Both the position numbers and the translations under genes were made by a program. From WTKG01 sp963735005 (GTDB taxonomy: Bacteria > Actinomycetota > Actinomycetes > Actinomycetales > Demequinaceae), in the NCBI GenBank assembly GCA_963735005.1, contig CAVTJA010000003.1, positions 193,970 through 257,969 on the forward strand: 64,000 nt of DNA. The letters are read 5' to 3'. Of this stretch, positions 8,805 to 16,113 are shown piece after piece (position 1 is the first letter of the stretch; the number at the start of each line of letters is the position of its first letter). The notes beneath the pieces are model-generated. The model had not been told where the DNA came from, did not search any database, and saw nothing but the letters and a program-made list of their open reading frames with translations.

Positions 8805-10358
8805 CTACTTCACCTCGCGCTTGTACACAAGCGTGACCTCGAAACCGGACGTCGCAGACCCACTGCTTCCAAGGATCTCGGCGCCCGTGGGCTTGTACAC
8901 GAAGAAGGACTTGCTGTGCACGTCGACCGTGTTCCCGTAGAGCTGGCCCCAGGTCTCGAAGTCGTTGTGGAAGATGAGCGACTTCGGCGTGTAGGCAAAC
9001 ACCTCAATCGGGTCCGTGATCTTGAGTGCGGAGCTAAGGTCGATGTTGCCCTCGGTGTATCCGGGAGGCGACCCGGAGTCCTTGACCGGGACGATCATGT
9101 GGAACGAGTGGTTGTCGCCGTCCGCGGACGTGACCTCGAGGCCGTACCCCGTGAACGTGGGCGCGATGAATGCGAGATCGTCCGTGATAGCCAACTTGAC
9201 GTTGCCGAAGTTCATGCGCTTGCTGTCGCACGTGCGCAGGTCGTAGACGATCTTGCCGCTCGGCATGGGAAGCGGGTTGCTGCCCACCACCCAGTTGGCC
9301 AGTTCGCACGACTTCAGCGACGAATCGTGCCACGACTGCGGCGTCAAGCCAACCGACACCATCGCTGCCTTCACGTCCGAAAGGAACTGCGCTGGAGTCC
9401 TCACGTCCCAGCCGTTCGACGCCCACGCGGCTGGGTCGAAGTACACCTGCGGCATGCCCTGCGAAGGCACATTCGCGATAGTCGCACCGGTGTACAGCGC
9501 GCCGCCGGTGATGCTCAAGCCCGGCGAGCCTGCTCCCTCCGTGAGCGTGCCGCTGATCTTAACGTCGCCGACGATTTGAATGTTCTTCTGGTGAACGACG
9601 AAGTTGCCGTTCTGCACCGTGATGCCGTCGCCCACCATCACGCCGTTCTTCTTGCTGTATGAGTGGATCTCCATGCCGGTCTTCGCGAACACGGAACCCT
9701 GCACTTCGCAGTCTGCGTTCTGGAACGTCACTTTGCCCTGGGGCACGATGAGGTTGCCGTCGATGTTCAAAAAGGAGGCGCAGGAGAAATCTCCCGAGTC
9801 CACGATCACGTTCCCGACGCCTTCGCCCGGCGCGCCGATGAGCGCAAATCCGGAACCGCCCTGCAACATGCCGCTCGCGGCGAAGATGGCCGAGCCTTCT
9901 CCTTCGATCGGGTCGATGTTCACGCGTGCTTCGAAGGTCCGTTCGGGCTCGATGCCGTATGAATCCAGCACCGGCACCGAGGTAGCAACGATGCTGGCTC
10001 CAGCGGGCGTGCCGCTCAGCGATCCGCTGTTGCACGTCAGCGCATTGCCCGAAGCATCGACGTACTTAATGGTGACCGAGACGCTCACCTCGCCCTGGCC
10101 GTCGCCTGTCGTCAGGGGGCTGAAGGAAGGCGACGGGCACGGCGTCGACGTCGCGAGAACGACCATCGCCGCGTCGATTGCCGCCTCAGCTGCGTGAACT
10201 TCTGAGGTGCGCACCGAGTCCCGCTGCGAGTCGCGAACCACGACGATGGCCTGCGTCACGACAATCACGCAAAGTGAAATACCGATAATGGCGACGCCGA
10301 CGGCCGCGACCAGGGCAGACCCCTGATCAGACCGCGACGCGTTGCGCATGCGATTCAT
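8805..10358 (-). CDS. Large PilX-like pilus protein with probable beta-helix region
   Basis: 517 residues from the ATG at 10358, chosen because GGGAG lies six bases upstream; a GTG at 10382 overlapping the previous stop is the alternative. The N-terminus MNRMRNASRSDQG then SALVAAVGVAIIGISLCVIVV resembles the PilX_N-type pilin-like leader. Position +5 after the presumed cleavage is Ala, not the Glu of core pilins. Residues about 150-290 alternate short hydrophobic strands with Gly/Asn/Asp turns (GNVIVDSGDFSC, GNLIVPQGKVTFQNADC, GNFVVHQKNIQIVG), suggesting a right-handed beta-helix. Cys are scattered and could form disulfides. It lies in the pilus run next to the peptidase gene. Probable surface minor pilin or pilus-associated adhesin; the exact role is unknown. 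Confidence 0.65.
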   Translation of the reverse strand: MNRMRNASRSDQGSALVAAVGVAIIGISLCVIVVTQAIVVVRDSQRDSVRTSEVHAAEAAIDAAMVVLATSTPCPSPSFSPLTTGDGQGEVSVSVTIKYVDASGNALTCNSGSLSGTPAGASIVATSVPVLDSYGIEPERTFEARVNIDPIEGEGSAIFAASGMLQGGSGFALIGAPGEGVGNVIVDSGDFSCASFLNIDGNLIVPQGKVTFQNADCEVQGSVFAKTGMEIHSYSKKNGVMVGDGITVQNGNFVVHQKNIQIVGDVKISGTLTEGAGSPGLSITGGALYTGATIANVPSQGMPQVYFDPAAWASNGWDVRTPAQFLSDVKAAMVSVGLTPQSWHDSSLKSCELANWVVGSNPLPMPSGKIVYDLRTCDSKRMNFGNVKLAITDDLAFIAPTFTGYGLEVTSADGDNHSFHMIVPVKDSGSPPGYTEGNIDLSSALKITDPIEVFAYTPKSLIFHNDFETWGQLYGNTVDVHSKSFFVYKPTGAEILGSSGSATSGFEVTLVYKREVK

Positions 10359-10378
10359 GATGATCTCCCTCGTCTGAA

Positions 10379-11047
10379 TCACGGTTCGGGCACTTCACTG
10401 CAGTAGTACTCCGAATACCCAAACACAGTGTTGCGACCCGTGACCACACTGCTCACGGTCGCGGGCTTCGTCTTATCGCTCGCGAACTGGTCGAGCATGC
10501 GAAGTGTAATGCGAACGTTCTGAACCTTGTCGCCGGACCTGACCGTGGGGTCAATCCAGAACGGGGGCCAGGACTTGGGATCGGACACAGACACTGGTGA
10601 GTGCGGCGGCCGCGCGACGTCAAAAGCAACGACGGTCCACTCGTCTACGTCCACCGAACTCGGGTAGCCAGGGTCCCACGACCGGAATTGAAGTTCTCCG
10701 TAGGGGTCACTTGCATCGTCGTACTTCACGCGCCACTGGGCGCACCGCGGAACTCCGCTTTCCTGCGTGTAGATCCGCAAAGAATAATTCGCCGGCACAT
10801 CAGAATCGTTCGGGTCTTCCAGCGCGGGGTTCAGAATCAAGTTTCCCGACCGCACCTGACGGTCAATCTGGCTGATGCCGAGACGAGCTTGGGTCACGCC
10901 CTGTGCGCGCGCGAGGTTGTCTCGCGACTGGCCCATGACTTGCACCAAAATCGCGAATACGATCACCATCAGGGCGCTGAACATGCTCATCACCACCAGC
11001 ATCTCCACCAGGGAGAAGCCGGCGTCGTCGCCACGGCGCTTACGCAA
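10379..11047 (-). CDS. PilW/pseudopilin-like minor pilin
   Basis: 222 residues with a class III prepilin leader: MRKRRGDDAG, then FSLVEMLVVMSMFSALMVIVF, with Glu at +5 after the Gly-Phe cleavage site. The hydrophobic helix is followed by a globular domain with three Cys. This layout matches PilW or GspJ-type minor pilins that prime assembly or sit near the tip. The start is a TTG at 11047 with a strong GGGAGG six bases upstream; it overlaps the previous gene's end by eight bases. The stop is reused near the next gene's possible GTG start. Substrate of the nearby PilD homologue by inference. Confidence 0.75.
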   Translation of the reverse strand: MRKRRGDDAGFSLVEMLVVMSMFSALMVIVFAILVQVMGQSRDNLARAQGVTQARLGISQIDRQVRSGNLILNPALEDPNDSDVPANYSLRIYTQESGVPRCAQWRVKYDDASDPYGELQFRSWDPGYPSSVDVDEWTVVAFDVARPPHSPVSVSDPKSWPPFWIDPTVRSGDKVQNVRITLRMLDQFASDKTKPATVSSVVTGRNTVFGYSEYYCSEVPEP

Positions 11048-12875
11048 CGGGGGCCTCCCTAAATACGGCCTTCGCGGATGACCCGTAGACGGTCGTGGTC
11101 GCCTGGAACTGCCACGACTTGCCGGTACCGGAGTACGTCACCGTGTAGACCACGTTTACCGTGATGTTGCCGGTGTTCGCATCGATTGCACACACGTCGT
11201 CAACGCAGTTGGTGTCTGGCTCGTATTCGGTCTGGGACGCGGCCGTCACCGAAATCTCGGGCTTCGCGACAACGTGCCACTGGCCGTCCGCGCTGTGCCA
11301 CGTCGCCTGCGGCACGGACACCGTGGTGTTGGTGGTGGCCGAGAAACTCTTGGTGGTCCAACTCGATCCGTTGAAGTAACTGTACGTGCCCGATCGCGTC
11401 GCGACGGAGTTCTTACTCTTCTGTGTGGCTGCCGCGCCACGTTCCACCTTGATCTCGTCGCTGTATCCGTCGATGACGACGAGGCTCGTGTGCCCCGTGT
11501 CCCACGCCAGGCCCGCACCGTTCAGCTGTCCCGCGAGCAGTCCGTCGAATTCCTCGTGGGCCACGCCAGCCGCGCACCCGACCGCGGTCGCGGTGGTGCA
11601 CCCGGTAGCCGCCGTACCCACAACGCTGTCGCCGAAACGCACGGCAAGTGCGTCGCTGTTGGTGTCGCCGCCCCAGTCGCGATAGGTGAAGTTGAGCTCC
11701 TCGGTCGGGCCGCCGGTATCGTAGTCGACGTCGCTGAGGATCTCGCCGCCCGCGCCGGAGAACGCGTCGAGTTGCGCAAAGGCGCACGGCATACCCGGCG
11801 TCACGCCAGCAGCACACGAAGTGTTGGTTGACGCGTGGAAATAACCGACCCGACGGTAATCCGGCTTCACGTGCATGGAAATGCCGTGGTAACTACCCGC
11901 CGTAATGAACGGTCCGTCTGCCGGGGTGTAGCCGGTGGTCTTGCTATCAGCGGGCGGAGCGTTGCTCGACACAGTGTCGTTCGAGGCGACGGCGGTGCTG
12001 GTCGTGTAGCCCTCGTCAACGAAGCTGTTTGATCCCGTGCGGCTTTGCGAACCGCCCTGGTGAACAGTGGCCTCAACTCGCGTGGTCTGGATGCTTGACA
12101 TCGACGCCTCGGCGTTTCCGGTGTCCGCGCCCATCGACAGCGAGCTGATGGTCGGCAACAGCGTGGTCTGCGCGTTGTCTGGTGGGACCGTGGTCGCCAC
12201 GACGTTGCTCGAGATGTGCCCACTCGACGCGTGGGACTCGAGAATGGCTTGACACGGCGCCTTGAAGGGCTGCGTCGACAAGTCTCCGCAGCCGCCGGAA
12301 GGCGCAAATGCGGTCGACCGAATCGCATACGTCTTCGTATCGCCGTGGCTGTCGGTCCACGAGGCAATCACCAGCAGGCCTGCCGCGGCGTCGCTGCCAC
12401 CGATCGCTTCGGTCACGTAGGACCGCACTGCAAACTGGATGCCGGGAGTGGCGGGGTCGTCTCGAATGACCTTGTTAGACCCCGAGCTATCGAACAGCGG
12501 CGTCCACGGATCCGAGGTGTCCTGCGCCCCAGCGGTGCCCGCAGCCGGGGCCACGACGAGGTCGAGCGTGTCGCCCGGGATCGTCACGGTTGACCCAGTC
12601 ACGTACGGGTCCCCACCCGCCGCCGACACAAAGTTGTTCGCGAGCCCCTGGCGCAAGACGTTCCACGGCAGGGAACGCAACTCCTCCATCGACTCATTCG
12701 CAAACGCGCTCGCCTGTTGTTTGCGGTTCGCGTCCGAGATGGTCCGCATAGCGGACACCTGGACCACCATCAGAAGAAGTAGCACGCCTGCAATGATGAC
12801 CATGGCAACAACGAGTTCAGCCATCGTGAATCCAGCATCACGATGGTTCAACTTGGCTTGCCGGCCAAAACGCAT
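11040..12875 (-). CDS. Very large type IV prepilin-like protein (PilV-type, possible tip adhesin)
   Basis: 611 residues, far larger than an ordinary minor pilin (150-250). The leader is MRFGRQAKLNHRDAG, then FTMAELVVAMVIIAGVLLLLM with Glu at +5, so it should be cleaved by PilD and anchored like a pilin. The rest is a Ser/Thr/Gly-rich, beta-strand-rich extracellular region with paired Cys (for example TSCAAGVTPGMPCAF and NCVDDVC). The middle (about 340-460) looks like a compact carbohydrate-binding or lectin-like module, but I cannot name the family. ATG at 12875 has GGAGGTGA nine bases upstream. It directly follows the major pilin gene across a hairpin. A tip-located adhesin is the best guess from size, order and composition. 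Confidence 0.65.
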   Translation of the reverse strand: MRFGRQAKLNHRDAGFTMAELVVAMVIIAGVLLLLMVVQVSAMRTISDANRKQQASAFANESMEELRSLPWNVLRQGLANNFVSAAGGDPYVTGSTVTIPGDTLDLVVAPAAGTAGAQDTSDPWTPLFDSSGSNKVIRDDPATPGIQFAVRSYVTEAIGGSDAAAGLLVIASWTDSHGDTKTYAIRSTAFAPSGGCGDLSTQPFKAPCQAILESHASSGHISSNVVATTVPPDNAQTTLLPTISSLSMGADTGNAEASMSSIQTTRVEATVHQGGSQSRTGSNSFVDEGYTTSTAVASNDTVSSNAPPADSKTTGYTPADGPFITAGSYHGISMHVKPDYRRVGYFHASTNTSCAAGVTPGMPCAFAQLDAFSGAGGEILSDVDYDTGGPTEELNFTYRDWGGDTNSDALAVRFGDSVVGTAATGCTTATAVGCAAGVAHEEFDGLLAGQLNGAGLAWDTGHTSLVVIDGYSDEIKVERGAAATQKSKNSVATRSGTYSYFNGSSWTTKSFSATTNTTVSVPQATWHSADGQWHVVAKPEISVTAASQTEYEPDTNCVDDVCAIDANTGNITVNVVYTVTYSGTGKSWQFQATTTVYGSSAKAVFREAPVA

Positions 12876-12914
12876 GTACCTTCACCTCCCCGGTGTCCCT
12901 GTATTCATGGCTGG

Positions 12915-12942
12915 GGGTGGGAGGCCTTGCGGCCCCCCACCC
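12915..12942 (-). terminator. Strong GC hairpin downstream of pilA
   Basis: GGGTGGGAGGCC (12915-12926) pairs with GGCCCCCCACCC (12931-12942) over a 4-base loop, 12 positions with one A-C mismatch. It lies between pilA and the 611-residue gene. There is no U-tract after it. In pilin operons such a structure commonly lets the major pilin be made in excess, by partial termination or by protecting the pilA transcript 3' end. That role is inference. Confidence 0.55.
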
Positions 12943-12980
12943 ATCAGCGTCAAGCGAAATGCCATGTGCCCAAGAGGCAG

Positions 12981-13397
12981 TTAGCACATGTCGTTCTGGA
13001 GACCTGCGTCTGCCGAGTACGAGAAGCCAGCAGTCGCCTTGTCGCCCTGGTCGTTGACGACGTAGACACACCAGTCGGTCGACACGGTTCCGGAAACGCC
13101 ACCGAGGCGAACGTTGTTGGACTGGTTGCCGATGGTCTCGCCAGCGAGCAGGTACTTGCCACCGGAAGCGGTGACGGTCGGCATGGTCGTGCCGTCAACC
13201 CACCAGGTGGCGATTTCCTTGCCGAGCGTGGAGACGTCGGCCTTAGCGGCGGCGTCCTCTGCCTTGCGGCGCTGAGAAAGGAACAGCGGGATAGCAACAG
13301 CGGCAAGGATGCCGATGATGATCATGACGACGAGAAGCTCGATCAGGGTAAAGCCCTGGTCCTTGTTCTCAATGCTCTTGCGGATTCGCGCGATCAT
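12981..13397 (-). CDS. pilA: PilA, major type IV pilin
   Basis: Major pilus subunit. From the ATG at 13397 (138 residues) the leader is MIARIRKSIENKDQG, cleaved before FTLIELLVVMIIIGILAAVAI, a textbook class III signal with Glu at +5. GGGGGAG lies just upstream, favouring this start over an ATG at 13415. The globular domain is short. Cys110 and the C-terminal Cys138 could close a D-loop disulfide, as in other pilins. The gene stands between pilC and the large minor pilins with roughly 100-base gaps on both sides, each holding a hairpin; the other pilus genes are nearly continuous. This suggests separate control of pilin dosage. Confidence 0.9.
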   Translation of the reverse strand: MIARIRKSIENKDQGFTLIELLVVMIIIGILAAVAIPLFLSQRRKAEDAAAKADVSTLGKEIATWWVDGTTMPTVTASGGKYLLAGETIGNQSNNVRLGGVSGTVSTDWCVYVVNDQGDKATAGFSYSADAGLQNDMC

Positions 13398-13434
13398 AGC
13401 GCTCCCCCATTTCATTTTCGATGTGAGTGTTAAG

Positions 13435-13452
13435 CCGCAGGGAATCCTGCGG
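13435..13452 (-). terminator. Hairpin in the pilC-pilA gap
   Basis: CCGCAGG / CCTGCGG perfect 7-bp inverted repeat with a 4-base loop, followed on the minus strand by CTTAAC. It lies 38 bases before the pilA ATG. It could be a weak terminator for readthrough from pilBTC or a 5' stabilising structure on the pilA message. Confidence 0.4.
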
Positions 13453-13518
13453 GTTCTTCTACAGCTCCCCGTCCGCCTGGCCCTGCAGCCATACGTTTCG
13501 TGAAACTGAAGCCTATGT

Positions 13519-14748
13519 TTAGTTGATCAAGTCGAAGATGCCGAAGATCGGCAGGTAGAGCGCAATAATCATCACGCCGATGATCGTTCCCAACACCGCA
13601 ATCATGAGCGGCTCAATCAGGGCGGTCAATGCATCTGTGGTGGATTCCACTTCTTGGTCGTAAAAGTCCGCAATCTTCGCAAGCATCTGATCTAGGGCAC
13701 CAGTGTCTTCGCCGACCGCAATCATTTGCACGACCATCGGGGGAAAGACCGCGTGCTCCGTCAGCGGGCCGGCCAAGGAGTTTCCGGTACGAACTGACTC
13801 TTTGACGTCCTTGGCTGCGCGCTCAATCACGATGTTGCCTGACGCCTCGCCGACGATGTCGAGCGCCTGCAAGATGGGCACACCAGCGTGGATCATCGAC
13901 CCAAAGTTGCGCGTGAAGCGCGAGATCGCAATCTTCTGGATGAGCGTGCCGAACACCGGGAGTTTCAGGTAAACCGGCTCGACCTTCTCGCGGAACCCGC
14001 GGCGGTGCTTGTTCCGGCCCCACAAGACGGCGCCAACGACAATCACAATGATCAACGGGATAGAGCCGTAGCGTAGGAAATTGGAAACGCCCACGAGCGC
14101 GGCGGTGAGCGGGGGCAGCTTGCCACCGAGGTCGGAGAACATCTTCGCGAACACGGGAACAATGAACAGCAGCATGCCTACGACTGCGAGGATCGCAATG
14201 ATGAAGACGACGGTCGGGTAGGCCATGGCCGACTTAACCTTGCCGCGAAGCTTGACCTCGGATTCGAAGTTTTCGGCGACCGAAACGAGCACCGAGTCGA
14301 GGAATCCGCCAACCTCGCCCGCGCGCACCATGTTGATCATGAGGGGCGGGAACACGCGGGGGTGCCGCGCGAGCGCCTGCGACAGCGCAACGCCAGTCTC
14401 GACGTCGGCACGCACGTCCATCACCACTTTGGCGAGTGCCGCATTCTCCGTCTGCTCGGCGAGGATGTTGAGCGCACGGATGATCGACAGGCCAGACTGA
14501 ATCATTGTCGCAAGTTGGCGCGACAGGATCGAGATGTCCTTGAGCGAAACCCTGTCCGAAAATCCAGGGATCTTGATTTCGGCGCCTAGCGCGCTCTGCC
14601 GCACGGGCTCGACGGAGATGGGCGAGAGGCCCATAGTGCGCAATCGGTTGGAGACTGCGGCCTCGTTGGGCGCCTCGATCTCGCCGTCCTGGATCTTCCC
14701 TTGCGAGTCCCTGTACGTGTACTTGAAGGACTTCGTTGCCTGCGCCAT
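13519..14748 (-). CDS. pilC: PilC, type IV pilus inner-membrane platform protein
   Basis: Polytopic platform on which PilB and PilT act during extension and retraction. The 409-residue protein has two tandem GspF domains. The first begins LSRQLATMIQSGLSIIRALNIL (about 73) and the second FTRNFGSMIHAGVPILQALDIV (about 275). Membrane helices lie near 170-195, 217-240 and at the C-terminus (MIAVLGTIIGVMIIALYLPIF). The N-terminal region FKYTYRDSQGKIQDGEIEA is also typical. The ATG at 14748 begins two bases after the pilT stop. Confidence 0.95.
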   Translation of the reverse strand: MAQATKSFKYTYRDSQGKIQDGEIEAPNEAAVSNRLRTMGLSPISVEPVRQSALGAEIKIPGFSDRVSLKDISILSRQLATMIQSGLSIIRALNILAEQTENAALAKVVMDVRADVETGVALSQALARHPRVFPPLMINMVRAGEVGGFLDSVLVSVAENFESEVKLRGKVKSAMAYPTVVFIIAILAVVGMLLFIVPVFAKMFSDLGGKLPPLTAALVGVSNFLRYGSIPLIIVIVVGAVLWGRNKHRRGFREKVEPVYLKLPVFGTLIQKIAISRFTRNFGSMIHAGVPILQALDIVGEASGNIVIERAAKDVKESVRTGNSLAGPLTEHAVFPPMVVQMIAVGEDTGALDQMLAKIADFYDQEVESTTDALTALIEPLMIAVLGTIIGVMIIALYLPIFGIFDLIN

Positions 14749-14750
14749 GG

Positions 14751-16031
14751 CTACCGCCTCGATCCGCTGTCTGCGCCGTCGCCGCGGCCGGAGAGGCGAT
14801 TGAACTCTTCAACGTGGTGGCACTTCTCGAGCCCAGACTCGTACGAGATGCGACCAATGCGGACGAGCTCCGCGAGGTGCTGGTCCATGGTGTGCATGCC
14901 CAACTGTGCGCCGGCCTGCATTGCCGAATAGATCTGATGCGTCTTGCCTTCGCGGATCAAGTTGCGGATCGCGGACGTCGCGATCAGTACCTCCGTGGCC
15001 ACGACGCGGCCCGCGCCGTCGCTCTTCTTGCACAGCGTTTGACACACGACGCCCTGAATGGCCGTGGCGAGTTGGGTTCGAACCTGGCCCTGTTGGTGCG
15101 AAGGGAAGACGTCGATCACGCGGTCGATCGTCTGTGCCGCATCCTGCGTGTGAAGCGTCGCGAACACGAGGTGGCCGGTCTCGGCCGCGGTCAACGCCAC
15201 CGAGATCGTCTCGAGATCACGCATCTCGCCCACGAGGATGATGTCGGGGTCCTGGCGCAGCACGTGCTTGAGCGCGCTCTGGAACGAATGTGTGTCCGCG
15301 CCAACCTCGCGCTGGTTCACAAGCGACTTCTTGTGCCGGTGCAGGAACTCGATGGGGTCCTCAACGGTCATGATGTGATCGGAACGGTTCCGGTTCGCCA
15401 TGTCGATGATCGACGCCAGCGTGGTGGACTTGCCCGAGCCCGTTGGCCCAGTCACCAACACGAGGCCGCGCGGCAGGTCGGCAAACCGGCCCACGACCGG
15501 CGGCACGCCCAGTTCCTCGAGCGGCTTGATCTCGTAAGGAATGATCCGGAACGCAGCGCCAAGCGAGTCGCGCTGTTGGTACATGTTGACGCGGAATCGC
15601 GCCTCACCCACGAGCGCATACGCGAAGTCGAGTTCTAGCTCGGCCTCAAACTGTTCGCGCTGCCGTTGGGACAGAACCGAATAGAGAACGCGCTGAATCG
15701 ACGCGGGCTTCTGGACCGCGTAGCCCTCGAGAGGAATCAGCGCGCCGTCGACGCGCACCATCGGCGGAGAACCCACAGTGATGTGCAAGTCGGATGCGCC
15801 GAGGGCGAGCATCTTCCTCAACGCAGCCGCGAGGTCAATGTCTTCGGGCTGTGCCTCTTGGCTCAATCCCACGCGGTTGCCCGGCGCATGGGCAGCAGCT
15901 GGAGCTTGGCTGGGTGGCGGTGGCGGTGGCGGTGGTGGCGTCACCGCACCCGGCTGGGGCGCAAGCGCCGCCCCTGCCTGCGCGCCCTGCATCTGACCTG
16001 GCGCGTATTCGTGCGGTTGACCGGCGGTCAT
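14751..16031 (-). CDS. pilT: PilT, pilus retraction ATPase with proline-rich N-terminal extension
   Basis: Hexameric ATPase that depolymerises the pilus. The core starts near residue 75 (LAAALRKMLALGASDLHITVG). Walker A is GPTGSGKST, the Asp box region is MTVEDPIEFLH, Walker B is DIILVGEMRD, the His box is GHLVFATLHTQDA, and the PilT-specific AIRNLIREGK follows. At 426 residues it exceeds the usual 340-370 because of an N-terminal segment rich in Gln/Ala/Pro with nine consecutive prolines (about residues 31-39), encoded by CCA/CCG codons in a hexamer pattern. ATG at 16031 has GGAGG four bases upstream. It is immediately followed by pilC. Confidence 0.95.
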   Translation of the reverse strand: MTAGQPHEYAPGQMQGAQAGAALAPQPGAVTPPPPPPPPPSQAPAAAHAPGNRVGLSQEAQPEDIDLAAALRKMLALGASDLHITVGSPPMVRVDGALIPLEGYAVQKPASIQRVLYSVLSQRQREQFEAELELDFAYALVGEARFRVNMYQQRDSLGAAFRIIPYEIKPLEELGVPPVVGRFADLPRGLVLVTGPTGSGKSTTLASIIDMANRNRSDHIMTVEDPIEFLHRHKKSLVNQREVGADTHSFQSALKHVLRQDPDIILVGEMRDLETISVALTAAETGHLVFATLHTQDAAQTIDRVIDVFPSHQQGQVRTQLATAIQGVVCQTLCKKSDGAGRVVATEVLIATSAIRNLIREGKTHQIYSAMQAGAQLGMHTMDQHLAELVRIGRISYESGLEKCHHVEEFNRLSGRGDGADSGSRR

Positions 16032-16113
16032 GGATCCTCCTCCGCCCTCTCACGGGCTGTCGGCGTCGGTATGTGTGTTATCGACCTCTTGCGGCCGTTC
16101 TAAAGCACGGGCA

